A DNA stretch of 64,000 nucleotides from DASXHY01 sp036272195 (GCA_036272195.1 DATAZE010000021.1:1-64000), one strand, 5' to 3'. Counted from the stretch's first letter, positions 42,569-52,007 are shown. The notes: generated from the sequence alone by a model not told the origin. Program-made: numbers and translations.

Positions 42569-43811
42569 AACCGTAAAGTTTCTGATCGTTGACGACCTGG
42601 AAGCGAACATCATCGCTTTGGAAGGTTTGCTGCGCCGCGTCGATCTCGAAATATTGCACGCGCGTTCGGGCAAAGAAGCCCTGGAATTGCTCCTGGTTCA
42701 CGACGTGGCGCTGGCATTCCTCGACGTGCAAATGCCCGAGATGAATGGCTTCGAGCTGGCGGAATTGATGCGCGGCACGGAGAAAACGCGCCGCATCCCG
42801 ATCATCTTTCTTACCGCCGGAGCCGCCGACCAGGAACGCCGGTTTCGCGGTTACGATGCCGGCGCGGTTGATTTTCTTTTTAAACCGGTTGAGCCTCACA
42901 TCCTGCAAAGCAAAGCCGACGTCTTTTTTGAGCTGGCGCGGCAACGATTGGAATTGCAGGCGGTGGCCGATGAAAAAGCGCGCTTGCTGGCGGCGCTGAC
43001 CGACGCGCAAAAGCATTTGCAGATGCACGCGCAATATCTGGACCAACGCGTGCGCGAACGCACCGCGTCGTTGGAAGAAACCAACGATCATCTCGAGGCG
43101 TTTTGTTATACGATAGCGCACGATTTGCGTGGCCCCCTCCGCGCGCAGCACAGCTTCGCCCAGGCGTTGCTCGATGAGTACGGCAATAAACTCGAAGAGG
43201 AAGGGCGTGATTACGCGCAGCGCATCAAGTCCGCCGCCGAACGATTGGAACAGCTCGTGGATGATCTGCTGGATTACTCGCGCATCAGCCGAAGCGATAT
43301 CCAGAACAATCGGGTTGATCTGCATAAAATCATTGCCGAAGTGTGTGAGGAAATGTCCTTCCCCATTAACGAGGCATCTGCGGCCGTGGAAATTCAACCG
43401 TTTGATTTCGGAGTGTGGGGGCATGAAGTCACTTTGCGCGCCGCCATCACGAATTTGATATCCAACGCCTTGAAGTTCAAAAAACCGGACAGCCCGCCCT
43501 CCATTCAAATCAGCGCCGAGCCGCGCGGTGAAAATATCCGGCTATGGGTTGCCGATCGCGGGATTGGAATTGCGCCGGAATATTTTGAGCAAATCTTTGG
43601 CGTCTTCCACCGGCTCCACAAAGTTGGGCAATATCCGGGCACCGGGGTGGGCCTCGCCATCGTCAAGAAGGCGGTGGAACGAATGGGCGGTGAAGTGGGG
43701 GTGGAGGCAGAGCAGGGGTTCGGCAGCCGCTTTTGGATCGAACTCAGGAATTCGCGCCCGGAAGCGATTTCAAATACTGAATCACTTCCTGGCAGGTTGC
43801 GGACTTCTTGA
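42558..43811 (+). CDS. Receiver-histidine kinase hybrid (cytoplasmic)
   Basis: 417 residues with no membrane segment. An N-terminal receiver (KFLIVDDLEANIIALEGLL; Asp56 in LAFLDVQMPEMNG; Lys in FLFKPVEPHIL) is followed by a short coiled coil, HisKA with His188 (CYTIAHDLRGPLRAQHSFA) and HATPase (VADRGIGIAPEYFEQIFGVF; GTGVGLAIVKKAVERMGG). The N-terminal receiver could be phosphorylated by the upstream hybrid kinase, so a relay within the operon is likely. The 3' end overlaps the convergent response-regulator gene by 68 bases. Confidence 0.93.
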   Translation: MLNKTVKFLIVDDLEANIIALEGLLRRVDLEILHARSGKEALELLLVHDVALAFLDVQMPEMNGFELAELMRGTEKTRRIPIIFLTAGAADQERRFRGYDAGAVDFLFKPVEPHILQSKADVFFELARQRLELQAVADEKARLLAALTDAQKHLQMHAQYLDQRVRERTASLEETNDHLEAFCYTIAHDLRGPLRAQHSFAQALLDEYGNKLEEEGRDYAQRIKSAAERLEQLVDDLLDYSRISRSDIQNNRVDLHKIIAEVCEEMSFPINEASAAVEIQPFDFGVWGHEVTLRAAITNLISNALKFKKPDSPPSIQISAEPRGENIRLWVADRGIGIAPEYFEQIFGVFHRLHKVGQYPGTGVGLAIVKKAVERMGGEVGVEAEQGFGSRFWIELRNSRPEAISNTESLPGRLRTS

Positions 43812-44157
43812 AGTACTTTGTTGCACCCAATTTTGCGACGCGTTCGATGTCGCGCGGATCGTCCGACGAACTCAACACAATCGCCGGCAAATCCTGGTGA
43901 TTGCTTTGGCCTCGCAGCCATTCCAGAACATCAAAGCCGGATTTTTTCGGCATCTTCAAATCCAGGATCAAAACATCCGGCAGAGGATACTGTTCGCGGT
44001 CGGCATAAACGCCCGCTCCTTTCAGCCACGCAATCGCGTCCTCGCCGTCGTCCACGGATTTTAGCGAACTCGAAAGTCCGGCCCGTCGAAAGGCGATTTT
44101 GATGATAACCACATCATCCGGATTATCCTCCGCGTACAAAATATTTTTAATCGCCAT
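43744..44157 (-). CDS. Single-domain response regulator (Rcp1-like)
   Basis: 137 residues from ATG 44157 (MAIKNILYAEDNPDDVVIIK); a longer frame is not family-like. It is a lone receiver with the acidic pocket in ILYAEDNPDD, the phospho-acceptor Asp in LPDVLILDLKMPKKSGFDV, and the conserved Ser (IVLSSSDD) and Lys (YFKKSA). Rcp1-type regulators pair with kinases such as bacteriophytochromes; here the partner is probably one of the two kinases of the facing cluster, although it is transcribed convergently. Its last 68 bases overlap the kinase gene end, so strong transcription of either gene might affect the other. Confidence 0.92.
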   Translation of the reverse strand: MAIKNILYAEDNPDDVVIIKIAFRRAGLSSSLKSVDDGEDAIAWLKGAGVYADREQYPLPDVLILDLKMPKKSGFDVLEWLRGQSNHQDLPAIVLSSSDDPRDIERVAKLGATKYFKKSATCQEVIQYLKSLPGANS

Positions 44158-44401
44158 TCGCTTCCAAACACTAGTGTTAAGAGCATGAAGCATAATGGAT
44201 TCAAGCGGCAAATCAAGCGCCGGATGGCCCGCGATGCTACCTTAAAAGGTATTGTGCAAATCACGATTTTTTCGTCGCGAACCTCTCCGGAGATGGCCAG
44301 CTTAGGAATGTTCGTCTTGACGAAGCGCGTTGATGTTAGATCATCTTTGGCAGCGTCGATGTTTGTGCGAAGGCGCCCAACCAACACGTAAGTTCCTGGC
44401 A

Positions 44402-44476
44402 GCCAGTTTAGCTCAGTGGTAGAGCAACGGTTTTGTAAACCGTCGGTCGTCGGTTCAAATCCGACAACTGGCTCCA
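44402..44476 (+). tRNA. tRNA-Thr (anticodon TGT)
   Basis: 75 bases. The acceptor stem GCCAGTT/AACTGGC, D arm (TAGCTCAGTGGTAGAGC), anticodon stem ACGGT/ACCGT with loop TTTGTAA (anticodon TGT, reads ACA), variable loop and T arm (CGGTTCAAATCCG) are all present. The 3' CCA (44474-44476) is encoded. Confidence 0.97.
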
Positions 44477-44494
44477 TTTCATTCCTTGCTCCGC

Positions 44495-45085
44495 CTACTT
44501 GAGCACCAAGTCATCCGAGGTCCACATCTTCCGGTCTGGCCCCGCGGAATAAATCTCCGTGACGGTGCCCGAAATCTGGTGGAAGAAAAACGGCGTGCCC
44601 CAGTTATCCACCAGTTCGCCATGCTCACTCACGCGTAAGCCGTCCTCGGAATTGTTCAGATACATCACTTGCCCCGGGTTGCGGCCATTAAGCGCAGCCG
44701 TAATGTCCGCATTGTTGCCGATGGGATTGCCGCCAAAACGCGCGTTATATTGATGAAATACCGAGCGCATATTTTGCATTACCGTCAGTGGCGACAAACC
44801 CGGCTCCGGCTCAGGTGCTGAGGTTAATTGAGCGGCCACCGCCTCGGCGGGACGCTGCACCTTCACCGGAACGGCAGCCGGCAGCACGAGTTCGGCCGCG
44901 TCAGCCGTTGAATCGGAAGTCGCCTCCGGTTGTTTTGCCGCGTTCGCTGGCGTCGGCGCTTCGCTGGCCGCAGGAGCTTTTGCGGCCACCGGCATAGTCA
45001 CCGATTCCGGTCCGCGAAAAATCGACAGCCATAATACTGCTGCCAGCAAAATAATTCCGGCCGGTGCCAGTAAACGCTTTCTCAT
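44495..45085 (-). CDS. Single-helix protein with Ala/Pro-rich linker and pseudopilin-like C-terminus
   Basis: 196 residues. An N-terminal hydrophobic helix (LAPAGIILLAAVLWLSIF) anchors it; residues about 30-95 are a low-complexity Ala/Pro/Glu linker. The C-terminal part, with VMQNMRSVFHQYNARFGGNP and GELVDNWGTPFFFHQISGT then YSAGPDRKMWTSDDLVL, resembles the C-terminal domain of type II secretion pseudopilins (DxWGxPF and SxGxDxxxxTxDD pattern), but the prepilin leader is missing. Its ATG overlaps the stop of the upstream DUF1501 gene (4 bases), so it belongs to DUF1800/DUF1501 locus 2. Exact role unknown. Confidence 0.75.
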   Translation of the reverse strand: MRKRLLAPAGIILLAAVLWLSIFRGPESVTMPVAAKAPAASEAPTPANAAKQPEATSDSTADAAELVLPAAVPVKVQRPAEAVAAQLTSAPEPEPGLSPLTVMQNMRSVFHQYNARFGGNPIGNNADITAALNGRNPGQVMYLNNSEDGLRVSEHGELVDNWGTPFFFHQISGTVTEIYSAGPDRKMWTSDDLVLK

Positions 45086-46548
45086 ACGAAACCAAGATTG
45101 GGGGCGGAAAACCGGCCCACGTTCGGAAACACCGTTGAAAGATTTCCCGAGTCCACCCCGAACCAGCTCGCCAGCGTGGCGAAATATTGATCAATCGCCG
45201 TCGTGGGAATCCACCGGCCGGTCGAGGTATCGTCCGGGCCGTTGATGGCCAGCGTCGGAAACCGGCCATACGTGCGCCGTCCGTTCACCGCTCCGCCCAT
45301 GATCATATGATGGCTTCCCCAGCCATGATCGGTGCCGTCGCCATTGCACGGGAGGGTGCGTCCAAAATCGCTTGCGGTGAACGTCGTCACATTGTTCGAC
45401 AATCCCAGTTGCTCCATCGCCCGTTGGAAGGCGAACATTCCCTGGCTTAATTCCGCCAGCAGGTTTGCGTGCGATCCCACCGTAGCCTGCCCCAGGCCGG
45501 GCGTTTGGCCCGAATGCAAATCGTAACCGCCCACCTGGCAGAAGAAAATCTGGCGCTTCATGCCGAAGCCGCCGCTGGCCGCGTCCCGATGCCCGGCTTC
45601 AATCAACCGCGCGATCATCCGCAACTGTGAAGCGAGTCCCGAACTAAACTTGGTTCCGCTGGTCGGTGTAGTCACCGTCGTTGGAAACGGTGTCGTCCAG
45701 TAATTCGCCGCCGCCGTCGGCGCAATCGAGCTGTTCAAAAGGCTCCCGGTTTGGATGGCGTGTTCGCCCACGTCCGCGTACGCCTTGGTTTGCAAATTGG
45801 GATATGGCAGCGCCAGCAGGTTGCTCACTGCCGCCAGGCGCGCGCCTGAGACGTTCGATAAGTTGATCGCGCCCGACGAGGTCACGGAGTATTGCGAAAT
45901 GATGTTGCCAACCTCGAACGTGTTCGCGCCCGAAAGTGTGATGCTCATCGAGATGGGGGCGCCCGGTTGCATGGCCGCCAGCAAATCGGCGCAACGCCCG
46001 CCCCAGCCGGTCAGCGGCGCGCGGTCGGGAATCGATGTCTGCCATTGAGTCACCTGGTCGGAATGCGAAAAAAGCTGCGGCGGCCGTTCCAGGATGCCGG
46101 CCTGAAATTGCGAGCGCGTCATCGGAAACACCAGCGTGCCGGTGTTGAACAGAAACGATAGTTTGCTTTCGCCAAACAACGTCGCCAGTTCCGGGCAGGC
46201 CGGGTGCAACCCGTAATCGTGGCCGTCGCTGCTCAATGGACTCAGCGGGATCGCCACGTTCGGCGCGCCGGAAAGCGGAATCGCCAGCAGATCGGTGCGA
46301 ATCGCCGCATAATCGTCATACTCCGATTGAATCATCGGGATGATCAGGCTGTTGGAGTCGTTGCCGCCCGAGAGGAAAATGCAAACCAGCGCTTTGTAGT
46401 CGCTCGGCGGCGCGGATTGCGCCATCGCCGCATTCATGAAGCGCAAGTCGCGGATGGCGGCGGTCAGTGCGCCCGTCCCTAACGCGGCGCAGGCGGCCTG
46501 GCGAATGAAACGGCGTCGGCTGATGACGGAGATGGATTTATTTTTCAT
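45082..46548 (-). CDS. DUF1501 family protein with Tat signal (locus 2)
   Basis: 488 residues from ATG 46548 (MKNKSISVISRRRFIRQAAC); an upstream extension is rejected because it would precede the signal. SRRRFIRQ followed by a hydrophobic segment is a twin-arginine-type export signal. Family motifs: ALVCIFLSGGNDSNSLIIP, VGGYDLHSGQTPGLGQATVG, TASDFGRTLPCNGDGTDHGW and SHHMIMGGAVNGRRTYGRFP. It differs clearly from the locus 1 DUF1501 protein, so the two loci are old paralogues and not a recent copy. It is downstream of the giant DUF1800 protein (198 bases) and coupled to the helix-linker protein that follows. Confidence 0.92.
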   Translation of the reverse strand: MKNKSISVISRRRFIRQAACAALGTGALTAAIRDLRFMNAAMAQSAPPSDYKALVCIFLSGGNDSNSLIIPMIQSEYDDYAAIRTDLLAIPLSGAPNVAIPLSPLSSDGHDYGLHPACPELATLFGESKLSFLFNTGTLVFPMTRSQFQAGILERPPQLFSHSDQVTQWQTSIPDRAPLTGWGGRCADLLAAMQPGAPISMSITLSGANTFEVGNIISQYSVTSSGAINLSNVSGARLAAVSNLLALPYPNLQTKAYADVGEHAIQTGSLLNSSIAPTAAANYWTTPFPTTVTTPTSGTKFSSGLASQLRMIARLIEAGHRDAASGGFGMKRQIFFCQVGGYDLHSGQTPGLGQATVGSHANLLAELSQGMFAFQRAMEQLGLSNNVTTFTASDFGRTLPCNGDGTDHGWGSHHMIMGGAVNGRRTYGRFPTLAINGPDDTSTGRWIPTTAIDQYFATLASWFGVDSGNLSTVFPNVGRFSAPNLGFV

Positions 46549-46746
46549 AGGATTTCTGAGGATTGCCGCAACGAAAGCGTCCGCGCACACACACATCGGT
46601 CCGAACAACCGGTGCACTTGCGCAGGCATTGAAACACCGCCGTTGAGTCGCAAATTTCCGGCGGCGGAAACATTTTTCCTTTCGCGCGTGGAGCAGGGGA
46701 TGTCCGGGGCGACGGCAAAGGCAATATCTGAGGTTGCATAATAGGC

Positions 46747-49700
46747 TTATCGTTGAATGTTGAATTCCGGTGACGCCGTGATGAGATGCACCACCGCCCG
46801 CACGCGATCGCGCATTTGCGTGAAGGTCGGCGTCGGCGTGGTGTAGGGGAAACGCGCGTTCGCCACGTAGCTGACGAACAATGTTTTCGCCGCGGGCGAA
46901 AGCTGCCCGGCGCAAAGCTGCGTGTTCAGTTGGTCAATTAACGTTGGGATACCGGCATCCGAAGTCAGGGATGATGTCATCCATGGGCCCAAATCAAGCG
47001 TGACTGATCCATTTCCGCTCGCGAAGCTGCTCAACCCGTTCGTATTGCCGCCGTTGTTGAACACTGCGCTGGAAATAAAGTTCATCTGCAAGACCGTGCT
47101 CGTATCCGAGGTGAGCTGGAATTCCGGCGTGGTTAACCCGGCGGACGCCAGGATGCCCTGGAATTTGTAATCGGGGAAATAGAAGTTGAACACGGTGGGC
47201 GAATCCAGCGGCGTCTGGTTCAGGCTGGAACTCGATCCGCTATCGGTATAACCCATGCCCCAACTGTTGTATTGCACCGTCACCGCCCCGCTGCGCGCCA
47301 ACGGCGGCACGACCAGCGGCAACACCAGCGGATTGAAGTCATTGTTATTTCCCGCCACGCTGCTCGTGACAGTGAAGGTGTCTGGCGTCGGAACACTGCT
47401 CACCTGATATACGCCATTCGGCGAATTGCCGGAGGGGAATACAATGTAAACCTTGCCCTTCGGCTTCAGCCCGTGCGCTGCGGTGGTCGAGAGCGTGATG
47501 ATGTTGCTCGATTGCTGGAAATCACCGTTGACCCATTTCGGAAAAAGACAACTGCCGGCGCTGGTGCCCGCTTTCGCCGCCGTCACGGTAAACACAGAAC
47601 CGTTCACCACCGACGTTACCGTGTAAATGCCGCTCTTCGCCCCTTTCGTCACGAAGTCCAGGTAAAGCTGGTAACCCGCGCTCAAGCCGTGTCCCGAATT
47701 CGTGACCGTGATGGTCGTCCCGGATTGTCCGTAAGTTCCGGTCGCGAGGCCCTGGGCCGTGAGCGTGAATGTGTTCGCTCCGGTCACCGGCACGCGATAC
47801 GTGCCCGAGGGCGGCGCGAGTTTGCCGGAGAAGAGCAGGCTCACCTGGTCGCTTGAACTCAACCGATGCGCTTTCGAAGTCGTGACCGTGATAACCGAAC
47901 TGCCTTTCTGACTGTACTTCGCCGTCAACTGCGCCGGCGCTGGCAAGGCCCGCGCAATCGTCGTCACGCGCAGGAGCGGTTCGCGCAATTTGCCAAATGT
48001 CGGCACGCTCAACAGGTCGGGGCTGCGTGCTTCGTAATCGAGCAGAATCGCTTTGATGACCGCCTTCATGTCGCCGCGCACGCCCGCGCCGTTGTCGTCG
48101 AATTTCTGCACGACACGATACAAATACTCACGGCTCGGATGGCTCGTCACCAGCCGTTGAATGAGTTGGCGGCAAATAAAAGGCCCCACGTTTTCATTAT
48201 TGAAAATCGCGTCCAACCCAAGCTCAAGATCTTGCGAGCCGTAGGCATCATATGCCGCATTCGTCACGATGATTTGCGCGCCGAAAGCCGCCGGCAAAAC
48301 CACATTGTCGAGTAATTGCTTCGTGCCCGGTTCGTGATGCGTCGGCACCAGCACCATGGGATGAAGATAATCGGTCGTCGGGTTCCAGTTGTTCGGCAAC
48401 CGCCCATTCGCCTGGTTGGTTTGAAAATAATTCCAACCCGTGAACACCCGCGCGTAACCGATGATTACGTTTTGATCGTAGGTCGGGATGATATCCCCCT
48501 GCGAATTCAGGATCAGCGTTCCGTCCGGCCACATGCGGTTCAAGCCGATCGAAAAGAGTTGCATCACTTCGCGTGCGTAATTTTCGTTCGGATGTGTCCC
48601 GGCGGAAACATTCGCTTTGTCATTCCGGCGCATGTCGAGGTAATCGCCCATCGTCGGCGAAAGCGTCACGTCCTCCAGCAACGTGCGGAAGTTCCCGAAG
48701 GAATCCTTCAACAGCGTGTCGTAATATCCCGAAAGCGCGCGCGGATTGCCCATGAGCACGCCGTTTTCCGATACCACCATGATTTCGCTCAGTGCAAACG
48801 CGACCCGCTGGCGCAATTGATCGGGTGCGGAGACCGACTGCTGCCACCAGGTGTCGAACGTCACTGTGCCGTCGTATTGCGCATTCGGATTCGCTTTGAT
48901 TTGCGCGAGGATATTCGTCAGATGGCTGGAAACGGGCAGCGCGAATTGTTTGTTAATCCATGTGTCGTAACCCTGCGACGTCACATTTTTCATTTCGATC
49001 GGATTCGGTCCAAACGTCGCCTGCGCCAGGAATCGTGCCGCCGCGTTCGTGTTTGCATGATCGTCCGTCCATGTCGGCGGGGGCGGCGGGGGCGTAAATG
49101 TCGGTGTGCCGGCGGCGAGGGCAAAGTGTCCGTTAATTTCACCGCCCGGATAATTCACCGTGTGCACGTTCAGGTAGGCCTTTCCTTCCTTCACGATTTC
49201 CACCAGGTCCGCTGTGGTCAGGCCCGCCACCGGCGCGAGATTCCAGATATAACTGCCATCGGGCTGCTGCGGAGTCGCATCGATATCAAAAACAATCAAT
49301 CCCTGGCTGTTCTTTGCCAGATACGTGTCGGCGTGAATATGCTCCGCCGTTTTGGGGGAACTCAGTCCGCTATAGTTGAACCGCAGCACCGCGTAAGTTT
49401 CGTCGGCGCTCAACCGCAACGTCGCCGACCCCACGCCTGAACTCAACGCTCCCGACTGCGCCAGCAGGTTCGCTGAGAACAACGTTCCGGGCGCTGACCC
49501 CGCCGGCGGGTTGGTGAACGGCGACAACACAAATCCCGGCACCACACCCGAAGGCGTCGTGTTTGTGCCGTAAGGATCCAGCAACCAGCCCACCGACCAA
49601 TGGTCATTCGTGCCCGCGCCGGCCTTGTGCAGAATCTCAAAGTAGTAACGGTTGCCCGCCTGCAACGAAAGCCAGCCCGAACGTTGTTTTGGTTGCAGGT

Positions 49701-51405
49701 TCCATTGCTGCTGGCCGGTTGGGGACGTAACCGTCACGCGGCGCACCTTCGTCGCCGGCTGATCGTCATTGGCGATCCACAACTCCGCGGAACTGTTGGC
49801 CGCGAGCCAGAAATAATAATTGCCCGTCGCCGGCGCAGTCAGGTATCCGCGAATGCGCTCGGCGTAATTGTCCCCAAAGTTCGCGACACCTTCCAGCGCG
49901 CCCAGCGAATTCGTGATCGGCGCCGGAGTATTGATGGGAATGCTGGCGATGTTCGTGCCGGGCACGTTGGTCCAAACCTCGCGCGTGACGGCGCTGCCGG
50001 TATCAAACACCGTCAGGTGCAACGTCGCGTTCCCCACGCCCGCCGCGTTGGTGGCGAAGAGGAAAATATCAAAGCCGCCCGCCAGCGTGGGGATCCCACT
50101 AATCAACCCGTTCGTCGGGTTTGCTCCCAGCCCGGGCGGCAAATTCGTCGCGCCGAAACTCAAGGGCGAGTTCGCGGCGGTCGTCGTATAATTAAACGGC
50201 TGGCCCAGGAACGCGATGGCGTTGGTCGGGCTTGTAATTGCGCCCGGCGCCAGGCCGTCCGCCGCCGGATATAATTGCGTCGCCGGAATAATTTGCCGCG
50301 GCTGGCTCAGGCTGTACCAATAAAGCTGTGCCCGCGCGCTGTTACCGCGGGTGAAATATTCCATGCGCAGGTTGTAACGCACGCCCGCCTGCAGCGTGAT
50401 GGTGTTGGTCCACGAAGTCGTTCCCTGCACCTGCCATTTGTCCACCAACAGTTGGTCATTCACCCATAACTTCGCGCCGTCATCCGTGCGCGTTTCAAAA
50501 ACATACGTCTCCGAATATTGCGGCTCGACCTGTCCGTTCCAGCGCACCGTATAAAAACCGTTGCTCAGGTTCGGCGTCGTCGCCGGGCCCCAGCTGAAAT
50601 TGATCATCGAGTCATTCGTCGTCAGGAAAAGATTGGCGGGATTGAAATTCGCCGGGTTCGTGTACGTGGCGCTCGAATTGGTGTAGTAATATCCCGTGAG
50701 GCCCGCGCCGGTGGAACCGGCCTTCGGATAAATGATCAGCGCCGAATTCATCGGCGCGCTTTCCGCAACCGCCGATTGTTGTCGGGACATGGCCGGCGCC
50801 AGCATCTGCCGCGCGTAAGCGAGGTCACCGAGCGCGTGGCCGCTGGAGTCTGTCTTCCCGTTGCTGTTCGCTGAAAACGGATCGGTCCCCAACTGGTACT
50901 CCTCCCAATCGCTCAACCCGTCGCCGTCCGTGTCCACATCGGATATCGACACGCGGAAAAATTTCATCGACAGATTGGCGGGCGCATTCAGCACCACCAA
51001 AGTGTCCGTCCGGGCGATAAGGCTCGTTTCCGTAAACCAATTCGTTCCCATGCTGCCGCACACCGCTTCGCAAGCCTGCAACTCATATCGTTTGCCCAAC
51101 GCCCCGTTCATCGTCACTCGAACGCCGTTCGAAGAAACAGTAATCGGCAGAATGCGCGGCACCGAGCGCGCATCAAAAGGATTCGTGCCGGCAATTGCCT
51201 CCAGCCGGTTCGGCACGCCGTCACCATCCGAATCAGCGTCCGGATCGACGCCTTCCGCGTTGTTCGCGATTTCCCAGACATCGCTCATCCCGTTCGCATT
51301 TTGATCGAGTATTTGCGCGCGGCTGGAAATTGCGGCGAAGAGAGTGACGATAAGAAGAATGCCGCAGCAACGAACCGGTGGACGGATCAAAAACGATGCA
51401 ATCAT
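46747..51405 (-). CDS. Giant secreted DUF1800 protein with PA14 and CHRD domains (locus 2)
   Basis: 1552 residues from ATG 51405, which gives a signal peptide (MIASFLIRPPVRCCGILLIV ... SSRA). Visible parts: calcium-type Asp-rich repeats (DADSDGDGVPNRLEAIAG; DVDTDGDGLSDWEEYQLG), a PA14 domain (about 225-375; FETRTDDGAKLWVNDQLLVD), an Ig/cadherin-like piece (FLFATNAAGVGNATLHL), a second PA14-like domain (about 480-640), a CHRD domain (about 650-785; AEHIHADTYLAK, YPGGEINGHF), then the DUF1800 domain (about 800-1550; NENYAREVMQLFSIGLNRMW). About 190 residues with three repeats are inserted in the DUF1800 part (finding). It is probably surface-exposed and binds polysaccharide or protein; with DUF1501 it forms the second locus of this type. 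Confidence 0.9.
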   Translation of the reverse strand: MIASFLIRPPVRCCGILLIVTLFAAISSRAQILDQNANGMSDVWEIANNAEGVDPDADSDGDGVPNRLEAIAGTNPFDARSVPRILPITVSSNGVRVTMNGALGKRYELQACEAVCGSMGTNWFTETSLIARTDTLVVLNAPANLSMKFFRVSISDVDTDGDGLSDWEEYQLGTDPFSANSNGKTDSSGHALGDLAYARQMLAPAMSRQQSAVAESAPMNSALIIYPKAGSTGAGLTGYYYTNSSATYTNPANFNPANLFLTTNDSMINFSWGPATTPNLSNGFYTVRWNGQVEPQYSETYVFETRTDDGAKLWVNDQLLVDKWQVQGTTSWTNTITLQAGVRYNLRMEYFTRGNSARAQLYWYSLSQPRQIIPATQLYPAADGLAPGAITSPTNAIAFLGQPFNYTTTAANSPLSFGATNLPPGLGANPTNGLISGIPTLAGGFDIFLFATNAAGVGNATLHLTVFDTGSAVTREVWTNVPGTNIASIPINTPAPITNSLGALEGVANFGDNYAERIRGYLTAPATGNYYFWLAANSSAELWIANDDQPATKVRRVTVTSPTGQQQWNLQPKQRSGWLSLQAGNRYYFEILHKAGAGTNDHWSVGWLLDPYGTNTTPSGVVPGFVLSPFTNPPAGSAPGTLFSANLLAQSGALSSGVGSATLRLSADETYAVLRFNYSGLSSPKTAEHIHADTYLAKNSQGLIVFDIDATPQQPDGSYIWNLAPVAGLTTADLVEIVKEGKAYLNVHTVNYPGGEINGHFALAAGTPTFTPPPPPPTWTDDHANTNAAARFLAQATFGPNPIEMKNVTSQGYDTWINKQFALPVSSHLTNILAQIKANPNAQYDGTVTFDTWWQQSVSAPDQLRQRVAFALSEIMVVSENGVLMGNPRALSGYYDTLLKDSFGNFRTLLEDVTLSPTMGDYLDMRRNDKANVSAGTHPNENYAREVMQLFSIGLNRMWPDGTLILNSQGDIIPTYDQNVIIGYARVFTGWNYFQTNQANGRLPNNWNPTTDYLHPMVLVPTHHEPGTKQLLDNVVLPAAFGAQIIVTNAAYDAYGSQDLELGLDAIFNNENVGPFICRQLIQRLVTSHPSREYLYRVVQKFDDNGAGVRGDMKAVIKAILLDYEARSPDLLSVPTFGKLREPLLRVTTIARALPAPAQLTAKYSQKGSSVITVTTSKAHRLSSSDQVSLLFSGKLAPPSGTYRVPVTGANTFTLTAQGLATGTYGQSGTTITVTNSGHGLSAGYQLYLDFVTKGAKSGIYTVTSVVNGSVFTVTAAKAGTSAGSCLFPKWVNGDFQQSSNIITLSTTAAHGLKPKGKVYIVFPSGNSPNGVYQVSSVPTPDTFTVTSSVAGNNNDFNPLVLPLVVPPLARSGAVTVQYNSWGMGYTDSGSSSSLNQTPLDSPTVFNFYFPDYKFQGILASAGLTTPEFQLTSDTSTVLQMNFISSAVFNNGGNTNGLSSFASGNGSVTLDLGPWMTSSLTSDAGIPTLIDQLNTQLCAGQLSPAAKTLFVSYVANARFPYTTPTPTFTQMRDRVRAVVHLITASPEFNIQR

Positions 51406-52007
51406 ACAACAACGGCTATTGCCCCACGGAAGCGGTTTGGTTTTGTGACTATCGCGAGCGCAAAGCATCCCGGTGCGGATTCCCGTGAACCAACCCACTA
51501 CCGATGGATGCATGGACAACATGATCACGACTCGCTTTGGCCACCCTATATCATTTCCCTTGCCAACCTCTGTGACTTTGAAGGGTTCAATCGCAGGTTA
51601 ACGAAACCGTGCTGGAAATATCGTAAACGCGATAATTACCCCTTTGTGTGAAGTGCAGACAGCACCGGCGCGCGTTGTCCTTCTCCGAGCCAGAACGCAA
51701 AAAGGAATTACGCCCCATTTTTCCAGTGGGATGAGTCTCGTCAGCGAAAGTTTGTAGTTCCGCGTTTACGCGGTCGGCGTGAATCGGTCTTATCCCGTGA
51801 TTAGTCCATATGGCCGATTTACAAGGCCCGGGATTCTTACCACCTTCAGTCGCAATGTTTTGGCCGGCTGGCTTCTATGCCGACAATGTTAATGTTCTTG
51901 AACGCTCCGAATTGCGCTGTTATCAATCAACTCATTCGACAAGCCGGTTTCAATGTGCGCGCCGCGCCGCGTTTCTCTGATTTGCATTTCGTAAAATAAT
52001 CACCTTA
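51406..52007. other. Intergenic region between divergent giant DUF1800 gene and GH35 gene
   Basis: About 600 bases without a supported gene. Short open frames exist, but have no family-like sequence. No clear promoter, repeat family or RNA gene was recognised, though it must hold the promoters of both divergent genes. Confidence 0.6.

Noticed and set aside
44061..44477. Minus-strand frame starting MEPVVGFEPTTDGLQNRCST
   Set aside because: This is the well-known spurious translation of the antisense strand of a tRNA gene; it overlaps tRNA-Thr and the real response regulator.
48316..49440. A 374-codon plus-strand frame opposite the giant DUF1800 gene
   Set aside because: Arg/His-rich antisense shadow, no domain, no ribosome-binding site.
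51301..51651. 116-codon plus-strand frame between the giant gene and GH35
   Set aside because: Overlaps the signal-peptide region of the giant gene on the other strand and has no recognisable sequence.
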